Part shown: positions 53,464 to 61,559 of the stretch, piece by piece
Layout of the letters: every line of letters begins with the position of its first letter
Numbering within the stretch: the first letter of the stretch is position 1
Origin: Streptomyces antibioticus
GTDB taxonomy: Bacteria; Actinomycetota; Actinomycetes; Streptomycetales; Streptomycetaceae
Direction: 5' to 3'
DNA length: 64,000 nucleotides
Assembly: GCF_002019855.1 (NCBI RefSeq)
Contig: NZ_CM007717.1
Location: 8,379,750 to 8,443,749, forward strand
Made by a program: the position numbers and the translations under genes
The notes under the pieces: model-generated
What the model saw: the letters and a program-made list of their open reading frames with translations, nothing else
Database searches by the model: none
Told to the model about the DNA's origin: nothing

Positions 53464-53516
53464 CTTGGGACCCGTATCCTCACACCGGTGGGGACCCATG
53501 CCCCGAAGGGGTTCCC

Positions 53517-54152
53517 ATGACCGCATCCCGGCCTCCTGTCCTGCCCGACGAGCGTCTCGCGGCCGGTATCGCCCGGCTCGCCCTGCGCCATCGCGGGCAC
53601 TTCTCGCCGGAGACCGTTCAGCGCCTGGTCACTGACTCCTACGAGCGCCTCGCCGCCGAGGCCTGCATCCGCAACCACCTCGTGGTGCTGACCGAGCGCC
53701 TGGCCACCGAGCGACTGGACGCGCTCGCCCACAGCGAGGGCGCACCGGGCAGCGGTCTACCGCGGGTGCTGTTCGTGTGCACCCACAACGCCGGCCGCTC
53801 GCAGATGGCCGCCGCGCTCCTCGCCCATCGCGCCGACGGGCATGTGGTCGTCACCTCCGCGGGCACGCGCCCGGCCGCTGAAGTCGAGCCGGTCGTCGCC
53901 CAGGTCCTCACCGAGGCCGGTATCGACCTGACCGAGGCGTTTCCCAAGCCACTGACCGACGAGGTCGTTCAGGCCGCCGACATCGTGATCACCATGGGCT
54001 GTGGCGACGCCTGCCCGATCGTGCCCGGCCGCCGCTACCTGGACTGGCCCGTCACCGACCCCGAGGGTGCGCCGATCGCCGTCGTCCGCGGCATCCGCGA
54101 CGAGATCGACGCCCGCATCACCGAACTGCTCGCCTCCCTGCCGGGCGCCTGA
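53517..54152 (+). CDS. arsC: Arsenate reductase with N-terminal helical domain
   Basis: A 211-residue protein. Residues 1-75 form a three-helix domain seen in some actinobacterial arsenate reductases. The LMW-phosphatase-like domain has the P-loop CTHNAGR (Cys88 to Arg94), with MGCGDACP later. It reduces arsenate to arsenite, probably with mycothiol or thioredoxin. It is the first gene of a unit with a second arsC and a dead thioredoxin reductase. Confidence 0.92.
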   Translation: MTASRPPVLPDERLAAGIARLALRHRGHFSPETVQRLVTDSYERLAAEACIRNHLVVLTERLATERLDALAHSEGAPGSGLPRVLFVCTHNAGRSQMAAALLAHRADGHVVVTSAGTRPAAEVEPVVAQVLTEAGIDLTEAFPKPLTDEVVQAADIVITMGCGDACPIVPGRRYLDWPVTDPEGAPIAVVRGIRDEIDARITELLASLPGA

Positions 54153-54207
54153 ACGTCGTATCCGATCCCGCACCATCTGCTTGATCCACTGACGAAGGAA
54201 GAGACCG

Positions 54208-54627
54208 ATGTCCTCCAGCCCGCTCGCCTCCGTGCTGTTCGTCTGCGTGCACAACGCCGGCCGCTCGCAGATGGCCGCCGGTTTCCTCAGCCACCTCGCG
54301 GGCGACCGGATCGAGGTCCGCTCGGCCGGCTCCGTCCCCGGCGACCAGGTCAACCCCGCCGCGGTCGAGGCCATGAAGGAAGCCGGCGTCGACATCTCCG
54401 CGGCCGAGCCGAAGATCCTCACCACCGAGGCCGTGCAGGCGTCCGACTACGTCATCACGATGGGCTGCGGCGACGCCTGCCCCGTCTTCCCGGGCAAGAA
54501 GTACCTCGACTGGGCCCTGGAGGACCCGGCCGGCAAGGGTGTCGAGGCCGTCCGTCCCATCCGCGACGAGATCAGGACCCGTATCGAGGCCCTGATCGCC
54601 GAGATCGGCGCCCGGCAGGAGGCGTGA
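54208..54627 (+). CDS. arsC: Arsenate reductase (LMW-PTP type)
   Basis: A 139-residue protein with P-loop CVHNAGR (Cys13 to Arg19) and MGCGDACPVFPGKKYLDW. It is a standard thioredoxin- or mycothiol-coupled ArsC. It starts 55 bp after the longer paralogue. Its stop overlaps the GTG of a former thioredoxin reductase gene. Confidence 0.92.
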   Translation: MSSSPLASVLFVCVHNAGRSQMAAGFLSHLAGDRIEVRSAGSVPGDQVNPAAVEAMKEAGVDISAAEPKILTTEAVQASDYVITMGCGDACPVFPGKKYLDWALEDPAGKGVEAVRPIRDEIRTRIEALIAEIGARQEA

Positions 54628-54845
54628 CCTCCTTGACCGGAAACGTGATACGCGAGGTCATCGTCCTCGGCTCCGGACCCGCCTGATACACCGCCGCCCT
54701 CTGCACCGGTCGCGCCCGGACGAGGCCCCCGCTCTTCGGCAGCTCCGTCTTCGTCGGCGGGTCGCTGACGACCACGACCGAGGTGGAGGCCCGGCGGCGT
54801 CGTCCTGCGCGACGTCCTCACCGGCGCCACCCGTGACCTGAGTGC
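54624..54845 (+). pseudogene. Thioredoxin reductase (ArsT-type), nonsense and internally deleted
   Basis: GTG 54624 overlaps the arsC stop. The frame reads GNVIREVIVLGSGPA, TGA at 54684 (a Gly codon in GSGPAGYTAA), then LFGSSVFVGGSLTTTTEVE. It then jumps to GVVLRDVLTGATRDL, so some 180 residues with the CxxC redox centre are deleted. It would once have recycled the reductant for ArsC. Confidence 0.7.
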
Positions 54846-54849
54846 GTTC

Positions 54850-55050
54850 GGGGTGCGCCGTGGTGAGACAGCGCATGGCGGTCTGGTCGGTGATGCCGAA
54901 CAAGCGCATCAGGCGAACGGGATCGGTGCTCTCGGCAGCTTCGCTGAGGACGCGATGCTGCCGCAGGCCGCTCAGTGTCAGCCCTCGGGGGAGGTTTCCA
55001 CTCAGCAGGCCGGCGCTCGACTGCGCCATCCGTAGCCGAATGCACGTTGG
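54850..55050 (-). pseudogene. Integrase C-terminal remnant
   Basis: The minus strand reads GLTLSGLRQHRVLSEAAES and DPVRLMRLFGITDQTAMRCLTTAHPER, as at the end of Streptomyces integrase-like proteins (LRQDRIL..EA..DPLHL...F..S..TA..Y). The rest is missing. It sits between the arsenic island and the SigK cluster. Confidence 0.5.
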
Positions 55051-55089
55051 ATTGGTCTGCGATCTCTTTTCACCTGATCGGGTCCAGGC

Positions 55090-55118
55090 CCAATCCGCCC
55101 CACGGGCAGAACCGGATT
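55090..55118 (+). promoter_or_regulatory. Bipartite ECF (SigK-type) promoter before the molybdopterin oxidoreductase
   Basis: CCAATCC (55090-55096), a 16-bp spacer, then CGGATT (55113-55118). The same two boxes with the same spacer occur upstream of sigK. The -10-like box lies 6 bp before GTG 55125, so the transcript is likely leaderless. Confidence 0.7.
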
Positions 55119-55124
55119 CCCCCC

Positions 55125-56756
55125 GTGAGGGATGAAGAGAAGGACCAGCGAGTACGGCCGGGGCGGCCACGCCTGGCGCTCGGTGCGCTGAGCGGGGTGC
55201 TGGCCGGCTGCACAGCGCTGGCGGTGGCCGAACCGGTCGCGGCAGCGGTGCGTCCGCAGTCCAGTCCGGTCATCGCGGTGGGCGGGGCGTCCATCGACGC
55301 AACGCCCGCTGCGGTCAAGGACTGGGCGATCCGCCACTTCGGCACCAACGACAAGCTCGTGCTGCAGCTCGGCATCCTCGTCGTGCTGGCCGTGCTGGCC
55401 CTGGTGCTGGGGGCTCTGGCAGTGCGGTTCCGGCGGATCGGAGCCGCCGGGGTCCTTCTTTTCGGAGCTGTCGGGGCGTCAGCCGCCGTCAGCCGCCCCG
55501 ACTCCAGCAGCCTCACCGACGCACTCCCCTCCGTCGTCGGGGCCGTTGCCGGAGCGCTGCTCCTGTACGTGCTGGTGGGCCGCCTCACCGAGGTGAGGCG
55601 GCCGGCAGCGTCGGCATCCGGCTCTGCGTCCGAGGAAGCGGAAGACGCTCCGCCCGCGTCGGCAGGCTGGGACCGGCGGGGATTCGTCCTCGCGGCCGCA
55701 TCCGCGGCGGCGGCCTCCGCCGCGGCCGGCGTGGTCGGCCGGTCACTGAACGCCTCGCGCGGCCAGGATGCGATCGCCTCCCGTGAAGGGCTCGTGCTGC
55801 CTTCTCCCGGGACACCGGCGCAACCGGTCCCCAGGAGGGCTGGGCTCCGCGTCCCCGGGATCAGCACCTTCGTCACCCCCAACGCGGATTTCTACCGGGT
55901 GGACACCGCGCTGGTGGTGCCGAAGGTGGACGCGAACTCCTGGCGGCTGCGGATCCACGGCAAAGGCGTGCAGCGTCCCGGTACGTACTCCTTCGACGAC
56001 CTGCTGCGCAGGGAGCTGATCGAACGGGACATCACCCTGACCTGCGTATCCAACGAGGTCGGTGGCCCGTATGTGGGCAACGCCCGCTGGATCGGCGTAC
56101 GGCTGGCCGACCTGCTCGCCGAGTGCGGCATCAAGCCTCCGTCCCGTGGCGGGCCGGCGGACCAGTTGGTGTCCCGGTCGGTGGACGGCATGACGATCGG
56201 CAGCCCGGTCGAGGACGTCATGGACGGCCGCGATGCCATGCTCGCCCTCGGCATGAACGGAGAGCCGCTGCCCTTCGAGCACGGCTTCCCGGTCCGGATG
56301 GTCGTCCCGGGCCTGTACGGCTTCGTCTCGGCCTGCAAGTGGATCGAGGACATCGAGCTCACCACCTTCGCCTCCTACGACCCGTACTGGGTCAAGCGCG
56401 GCTGGGCACGCCGGGCCCCGGTCAAGACCGCGTCACGGATCGACACTCCCCGACCGTTCGCCCGGCCCAGGGCCGGCACGGTGATGGTGGCCGGGGTCGC
56501 CTGGGCCCAGCACCGGGGCATCGACAAGGTCGAGGTCCGAATCGACGACGGCCCGTGGCAGGAAGCCGATCTGGCCGCCGAGGACACACGCGACACCTGG
56601 CGACAGTGGTCTCTTCCCTGGCGGGCCGCCAAGGGCGGCCACACCCTCACCGTCCGCGCCACCGACCGGACCGGCGCCGTGCAGACGGACAAACGCACCC
56701 GGACGATCCCCGACGGCGCCGGCGGCCGGCACTCCGTCGTCGTGACCGTCGACTGA
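55125..56756 (+). CDS. Membrane-anchored molybdopterin-dependent oxidoreductase (sulfite oxidase family)
   Basis: A 543-residue protein. Three or four hydrophobic segments lie at about 20-40, 77-98, 106-122 and 133-152. A twin-arginine-like DRRGFVLAAASAAAASAAAG (residues 183-202) leads into the catalytic domain. The Moco-ligating Cys307 sits in LTCVSNEVGGPYVGNARWIG, and a C-terminal dimerisation Ig-like domain begins near 455. It acts outside the membrane. With SigK/RskA and a fasciclin lipoprotein it resembles the SigK regulon genes of mycobacteria. Substrate unknown. Confidence 0.9.
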   Translation: MRDEEKDQRVRPGRPRLALGALSGVLAGCTALAVAEPVAAAVRPQSSPVIAVGGASIDATPAAVKDWAIRHFGTNDKLVLQLGILVVLAVLALVLGALAVRFRRIGAAGVLLFGAVGASAAVSRPDSSSLTDALPSVVGAVAGALLLYVLVGRLTEVRRPAASASGSASEEAEDAPPASAGWDRRGFVLAAASAAAASAAAGVVGRSLNASRGQDAIASREGLVLPSPGTPAQPVPRRAGLRVPGISTFVTPNADFYRVDTALVVPKVDANSWRLRIHGKGVQRPGTYSFDDLLRRELIERDITLTCVSNEVGGPYVGNARWIGVRLADLLAECGIKPPSRGGPADQLVSRSVDGMTIGSPVEDVMDGRDAMLALGMNGEPLPFEHGFPVRMVVPGLYGFVSACKWIEDIELTTFASYDPYWVKRGWARRAPVKTASRIDTPRPFARPRAGTVMVAGVAWAQHRGIDKVEVRIDDGPWQEADLAAEDTRDTWRQWSLPWRAAKGGHTLTVRATDRTGAVQTDKRTRTIPDGAGGRHSVVVTVD

Positions 56757-56859
56757 CTCCCCGGCCCCCACACGGGCTTCGTGCCCTTCCCCCGAACCAC
56801 CTTTCCGCAACACCCCGAACGCAGCCGCATCACGCTGCACTGTCCGACAGGAGCATTTG

Positions 56860-57522
56860 ATGAACATCCCGATCCGCCGTACCGCCGGTCTCTTCGCCGC
56901 GGCCGCCGTGCTTCCCCTGGCCCTGACCGCCTGCTCCGACAGCGGCAGTGAGGCGGGCACATCCGGCTCCTCGAACAAGGCGTCGGCTCGGGCCACCAAG
57001 AGCAGCGACGACATGGGCGGCTCGACGGTCGCCGGGGGCGGCACGGACCGGCCGTTCGGCCCTGCCTGTTCCTCCGTACCGAAGAACGGCGCCGGTTCCT
57101 TTGACGGCATGGCCAAGGACCCGGTGGCCACGGCCGCGTCCAACAACCCCGCGCTGTCCACGCTCGTGGCGGCGGTGAAGAAGGCCGGGCTGGTCGACAC
57201 CCTCAACAACGCTCAGAACATCACCGTGTTCGCGCCGACCGACGACGCCTTCGAGAAGATCCCGAAGGCCACCCTCGACAAGGTCCTCGCCGACAAGGCG
57301 CAACTGACGAAGATCCTCACCTACCACGTCGTCGGCACGAAGCTCACTCCGAAGGATCTGGAGAACGGCTCCTTCGACACGCTGGAGACGTCGAAGGTCA
57401 TGACCTCCGGTTCGGGCGAGTCCTACACCGTCAACGACTCCGCCGAGGTCGTCTGCGGCAACGTCAAGACCGCCAACGCCAACGTCTACATCATCGACAC
57501 CGTCCTGATGCCCAAGAGCTGA
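56860..57522 (+). CDS. Fasciclin-domain lipoprotein (MPT70/83-like)
   Basis: A 220-residue lipoprotein with lipobox LTAC (Cys25) and a Ser/Gly linker. The fasciclin domain spans about 85-220 (DPVATAASNNPALSTLVAAV, NITVFAPTDDAFEKIP, LTYHVVGTKLTP, NVYIIDTVLMP). A CSSV..VVCG Cys pair fits the MPT70 type. In Mycobacterium the homologues are under SigK. It follows the oxidoreductase at 103 bp and ends before a strong terminator. ACAGGAG precedes ATG 56860. Confidence 0.92.
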   Translation: MNIPIRRTAGLFAAAAVLPLALTACSDSGSEAGTSGSSNKASARATKSSDDMGGSTVAGGGTDRPFGPACSSVPKNGAGSFDGMAKDPVATAASNNPALSTLVAAVKKAGLVDTLNNAQNITVFAPTDDAFEKIPKATLDKVLADKAQLTKILTYHVVGTKLTPKDLENGSFDTLETSKVMTSGSGESYTVNDSAEVVCGNVKTANANVYIIDTVLMPKS

Positions 57523-57649
57523 CACCACCACGAGCCGAGGACGCACGCCTGCCCGGTCGCCGTGACGGGAACGACTCGGGCGGCGCGCGTCCTCCTGCCG
57601 GGGCGTCCGCCGGCCCCCACCGGCAGGCGCCAGGCGGGTGCCCCTCACC

Positions 57650-57692
57650 AGAGGGCTGGTCCGCAGACTCATAGCCTGCGGACCAGCCCTCT
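57650..57692 (+). terminator. Strong hairpin terminator
   Basis: A perfect 17-bp stem (AGAGGGCTGGTCCGCAG and its complement) with a 9-nt loop, 127 bp after the fasciclin stop. No T-run follows. Confidence 0.75.
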
Positions 57693-57731
57693 GAACGCGC
57701 CGTTCACCCGTCCGGGGAAGGAGAGGACACC

Positions 57732-57962
57732 ATGGAACGACCGCCCGAGGCGACCCCGAGCGGGCAGGTCACCCGCGCGGAGAGCCTGCGCCGTACGGCC
57801 GTCATCGGCAGCGGGGTAGCGGGGCTGACTGCTGCACACATCTTGAGCGAAGCCCATGACGTGACCCTGTACGAGGCCGAGGACCGCCTCGGCGGTCATG
57901 CCCACACCCACGAACTGACCGCATCCGACGGACGCACGCATCGCGTCGACTCCGGTTTCACA
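57732..57962 (+). pseudogene. FAD-dependent oxidoreductase, truncated (Rv0449c-like)
   Basis: The frame reads RRTAVIGSGVAGLTAAHIL with the GxGxxG FAD motif, YEAEDRLGGHAHTHEL and HRVDSGF, then loses sense. About 77 residues of an expected ~430 remain. In mycobacterial SigK clusters a full gene of this type lies near sigK together with DUF1365 and cyclopropane synthase genes; these are absent here. Confidence 0.65.
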
Positions 57963-57969
57963 GATCCCG

Positions 57970-58250
57970 CTGATCAAGACGTTGCGGTACAGGACACTGC
58001 CCAGATGCCCGGGCACGACGACACGGTCGGCGAGGCGCTTACTCTCCGCCGCGGCGAGTGTGTCGAGCAGGCGGTCGGCGCAGGCGGTCCGGTGCGCGGT
58101 GGACGCGGAGCGGGCGGCGCCGAGGTGCCGGGCGTGCTGGAGGTCGCGGGCCGTAATCCGCAGCCGGGCCACTGCGTCGGGAATATCCGGCACAAGCAGG
58201 TGGATGCGGTAGCCGGCTCGACAGTGGGGCGGAGAGGGGGCGGACCGTGA
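57970..58250 (-). pseudogene. Unidentified coding remnant
   Basis: The minus strand reads GYRIHLLVPDIPDAVARL, ARDLQHARHLGAARSASTAH and LLDTLAAAESKRLADRVVVPG, a helical, protein-like stretch without start. It breaks the FAD oxidoreductase gene. It could come from a plasmid replication or mobilisation protein, but I cannot name it. The rest to 58530 shows nothing recognisable. Confidence 0.3.
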
Positions 58251-58534
58251 GCCCGGCGAGACCCCAAGTACCGCGCGGTCGCCGCCGCGCTTCGCTCGCC
58301 CGCGCGAAGGCAATTGTTCGTCGAACCAGGCGAATCCCCGTGCTTGTTCGATGCGGTCGGACTCGTTTGGCTTCCTTGAATTCAGCTCGAACCCCAACGG
58401 TATCGAGGATGATTTCGCCGGGCTGCCGATCGGCTGATAGTGAAAGCAGGAAGCTCCTCCGGTACCGAGGTGCCGGCGGAGCTTTTCAGCAGGCAGGGGA
58501 AGAACCAGCTTGCGGTCCTGAGTCCGGAATGGGC

Positions 58535-59049
58535 CTACTTCCAGATCTGCCAGTCGCTGCCGTTGCATGTGTTGGTGTAGACGCGGCCATCGGCGTCACC
58601 GTCGAGACACAGACCGGTCTGCCGGTTGACGATCTGCATGCCGTCGCCCTTCCAGTTCTCATACCACTGCTGATAGTAATTCGCCTTGCGGTCGCAGGGC
58701 TCGATGTAGACCTTGCCCACTCCGCTCCCGTCGGCGTACCAGCTGGTAAGGCAGCGGCCTTCGAAAAACGTGTTCCTGGTCGTGATCTTCCAGGCGCCGT
58801 TCGGGTTCTCAAGACTTTCCTGTGAATCGTCCCATCTGATGCTGACTCCCTTGGGGACGTCGACGCAATGAACCAAGGCCCCGGCGCTGGTGTCGACGTT
58901 GGCGGTGTTCCAGACTCGGAGACACCCGCCCGTCTGCTTGTTGCGCCACAGGATATTGTCGGATGCCGACGCAGGTGTAGAGACAGCCACCAGAATTGCA
59001 GGCACCGCGGCAGCGCAATGGCGGCGCGAGTTTTCGACACCTTATTCAT
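58535..59049 (-). pseudogene. Secreted ricin-type (beta-trefoil) lectin with a frameshifted signal peptide
   Basis: From ATG 59049 the frame reads NKVSKTRAAIAL, the start of a signal peptide. A 1-nt deletion near 59012 is needed to continue AAVPAILVAVSTPASASDNIL. The rest is intact: CLRVWNTANVDTSAG, GRCLTSWYADGSGVGKV, CDRKANYYQQWYENW and GLCLDGDADGRVYTNTC with QxW motifs of ricin B lectins. As sequenced the export signal is lost. The DNA here is less GC-rich than its neighbours. Confidence 0.7.
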
Positions 59050-59259
59050 GAGTCTCCCCGTTTCGCTTGGAACGCAAAGTCCGGGGCCTGCAGAAATAGG
59101 TCAATTTCCCCCGGATGTTCCTGGATTCTACGCGAGTGGATTTGAGATGCATAAGGAAGTTGATCAAGGCTTGAGCCGGAATGCGATGCTCCACTTCTCG
59201 CCGTCCGGTCGCTTCGTCCGACCCGTAATGCTCTGCGATCGAGGGCCACGACGGAGACT

Positions 59260-59580
59260 GCGGATCCGGCGGTACGGCGGCATGTCGCCTACTGCCACTG
59301 CGGCACCCAACGCTGCGCCGCCCCCGACACCCCCGCACACTGCGCGGGCACCGTCGTGCTGATCCTGCGCCACGCCCCGACCGTGGGCCGCGTGTGGAGC
59401 GTCGAGGAAGTCTGTGCGGGCTGTGCCCCGCTCATCGCACACGTCGCCGTCCTAGCCCGCGCGGCGGCACGCCCGCCCCGCACCCACCGAGAAGCCCCCC
59501 GCCCCCGTGCCCCCACACGGCCTGGCCCGGACGTGACCGCGTGGAGAGCCCGTCCGACGGGCGGACCCTCCACGCGCACC
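59260..59580 (+). other. Partial hypothetical protein
   Basis: The frame reads ADPAVRRHVAYCHCGTQRCAAPDTPAHCAG, VLILRHAPTVGRVWSVEEVC and CAPLIAHVAVLARAA, with six Cys in zinc-finger-like pairs. No clear start is present, and the frame runs into the 3' end of rskA. It is likely a truncated accessory gene. Confidence 0.35.
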
Positions 59581-59581
59581 G

Positions 59582-60331
59582 TCAAGCCGGCACTCCGAGC
59601 AGGGCCACCGGCGTCGAGGTCGGCTGCTTCGATCCACCGGCCGGCTCCACCGTGATGCCGATGCCCGAGGCACCGTCGACGGCTCCCTGCATGAGTACGG
59701 CCTGACTGCTGCGGTCGGGGTCCATCAGGCCGGCCGAACGCATCTTCCCGCCGTCGTCGGCGAACCACAGCTGGTACACCTTGCCCCGCGGCGGCGCGGA
59801 CATCCCTGAGGCGACGAACACGGCCCGCTCCCGGCTGGCGGAGACCACCAGCGTGCCCGCGCCGCCCGCCACCTTCGCCGAACGCGACTTGGCATCAGGC
59901 GCGGCCAGCACGCCCGCCACGTCCTCAACCTGCCGCTGCGCCCGGGCGGCCTCGCGTGACGCGTCCTGGGCACGCTCGTACTGCCACACGGCGGTGCCGC
60001 CGAACACGGCGGCGGCCACACTCGCGGCCAGCGCCCACCGCGCCAGGGCCCCTCCGCGCAGCGCGCCACGGCGTACCCGCTCCAGCGGCGCGGCACCGGG
60101 TGAAACCTGCCGCACGGTCGTGATGCGCTGCAGCACCTGTTCCCGCATGACGGGGCGGGCGCGCACCGTGGAGGCCAGGGCCAGGCGCCCGGCGGTGGCT
60201 GTGAACTCGGCGACCTCCTGCTCGCAGGCGTCACAGCCGACCAGGTGACGCTCGAAGGCGGCACGTTCCTGACCGTCCAGCGCGTGCACGGCGTAGGCGC
60301 CGGCCAGGGTATGCAGGTCGGCCGTGGTCAT
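59582..60331 (-). CDS. rskA: Anti-sigma-K factor RskA
   Basis: A 249-residue single-pass membrane anti-sigma factor. The cytoplasmic zinc-containing domain has His29-xxx-Cys33-xx-Cys36 (ERHLVGCDAC). The TM helix is about 96-115 (WALAASVAAAVFGGTAVW). The extracytoplasmic RskA domain (about 150-249) contains YQLWFADDGGKM and GITVEPAGGS, where regulated proteolysis acts. It overlaps the sigK stop by 4 bp. It holds SigK inactive until a redox or envelope signal releases it. Confidence 0.92.
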   Translation of the reverse strand: MTTADLHTLAGAYAVHALDGQERAAFERHLVGCDACEQEVAEFTATAGRLALASTVRARPVMREQVLQRITTVRQVSPGAAPLERVRRGALRGGALARWALAASVAAAVFGGTAVWQYERAQDASREAARAQRQVEDVAGVLAAPDAKSRSAKVAGGAGTLVVSASRERAVFVASGMSAPPRGKVYQLWFADDGGKMRSAGLMDPDRSSQAVLMQGAVDGASGIGITVEPAGGSKQPTSTPVALLGVPA

Positions 60332-60912
60332 GCCGTCACCCCCAGGCAGTCTCGGAGTCGGATCAGCCCGTCGCGCAACCGGGTCTTGACCGTTCCGAGC
60401 GGCAGCGCCAGTGCTTCGGCGACCTCCCGGTAGGTCAGGCCGCCGTAATAGGCGAGTGTGACCGACTGACGCTGCAGTTCGGTCAGGGTGCGCAGGCAGC
60501 GCCTCACCTGCTCCTGCTCCAGCCGCGTTTCGACCTGCTCGGTCACCTCGTCGTATGCCGGCTGATGGTCGAGCAGCGCGGCCCTGGTGTCACGGGCCGC
60601 CGCAGCCTCCACGGAGCGGACCCGGTCCACCGCCCGCCGGTGGGCGAGGGTGAGGATCCAGTTCATGGCCGTGCCCCGCTCGGGCCGGTAACGCGGGGCC
60701 GTGCGCCAGACCTCCACCAGCACCTCCTGCGCCACCTCCTCCGACTGGGCCTGATCACGCAGAACGGCCCGGGCGACCCCGAGAACGGAGCCGGCCACGG
60801 CGTCGTAGACCGCCGCGAAAGCCTCCTGATCACCCAGCGCCACCTCGTGGACCAGATGTTGCAGATCAGGTCGGGCAGATGGATTGCTGCCGATGTACAC
60901 CGGTTCCTTCAC
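60328..60912 (-). CDS. sigK: ECF RNA polymerase sigma factor SigK
   Basis: A 194-residue ECF sigma factor. Region 2 is EAFAAVYDAVAGSVLGVARAVL and SEEVAQEVLVEVWRTAPRYRPERG, then MNWILTLAHRRAVDRVR. Region 4 is LTELQRQSVTLAYYGGLTYREVAEALALPLGTVKTRLRDGL in two halves. GTG 60912 follows GGGAGAG. It is coupled to rskA. It is probably autoregulated, as the boxes at 60956-60984 match those before the molybdopterin oxidoreductase. Confidence 0.93.
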   Translation of the reverse strand: MKEPVYIGSNPSARPDLQHLVHEVALGDQEAFAAVYDAVAGSVLGVARAVLRDQAQSEEVAQEVLVEVWRTAPRYRPERGTAMNWILTLAHRRAVDRVRSVEAAAARDTRAALLDHQPAYDEVTEQVETRLEQEQVRRCLRTLTELQRQSVTLAYYGGLTYREVAEALALPLGTVKTRLRDGLIRLRDCLGVTA

Positions 60913-60955
60913 AATGACTCTCCCATAGGCGCGGCGGGGCGGGACGGCCCTGGGT

Positions 60956-60984
60956 AATCCGAGGCCACGCGAGCGGAGGATTGG
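60956..60984 (-). promoter_or_regulatory. Bipartite ECF (SigK-type) promoter before sigK
   Basis: On the minus strand CCAATCC, 16-bp spacer, CGGATT, ending 43 bp before the sigK GTG. Identical boxes and spacer lie at 55090-55118. Similar to the mycobacterial SigK consensus of CCATCC and CCGAAT. Confidence 0.7.
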
Positions 60985-61189
60985 TCGCATACGCCCGATG
61001 GGGGCGGGTCTCACCGGCGTCGCCACCCGGTCAGGAATCGGGCACCAGCTACCCGACCTTGTGCGCGACCTGGGCTGGCTACCGGGTCTGTTCGGGGGTG
61101 CACCGGGCTTCGGTCCGGTGGTGAGGCGGTTCTGAGAGCTGCTCTGGCCTCGGCGGTGTGCACGGATCCGCGGTGTTCGCATCGGTCCG

Positions 61190-61470
61190 GGGCGGAGCGG
61201 CCGGTTCTGCTGCTCAACGTACTGCTTCGTACTGCTTCGTACTGCTTCACGATGCTGAGCGGTGCGCCGCCGACCGGTCCGGCGAAGTACGAGCCGGACC
61301 AGAGTCGTTGTGCCCGCCGGTAGTGGCGGACGAGGTCGGGGAACTCCCGGCGGAGTCTGCGCGAGGACACGCCATCGAGGGAGCCGACCAGCCCGGACAC
61401 GGCGATCTTCGGCGGGAGGTCCACCAGCAGGCGGACGTGGTCGGCCTCGCCGTCGAACTCGGCCCTTGGG
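61190..61470 (-). pseudogene. IS200/IS605 TnpA transposase remnant
   Basis: The minus strand reads ADHVRLLVDLPPKIAVSGLV, SRRLRREFPDLVRHYRRA and SGSYFAGPVGGAPLSIVKQY. This is the C-terminal half of TnpA Y1 transposases with the catalytic Tyr region, though the first His is now Arg (normally HVHLL). Three copies of ACTGCTTCGT at 61221-61250 disrupt the end. The N-terminus is lost. Confidence 0.65.
61221..61250. repeat. Three tandem 10-bp repeats
   Basis: ACTGCTTCGT, ACTGCTTCGT, ACTGCTTCAC, inside the TnpA remnant after the KQY codons. Probably slippage after inactivation. Confidence 0.7.
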
Positions 61471-61559
61471 CCCTCGCTCCGAGGTGCGGGAACGTCTGGG
61501 CGCGGTCGGCGGTGCGTCGTGACGGATCGCTGGGAATGCCTTGGCCGGAGACGCAGGGC

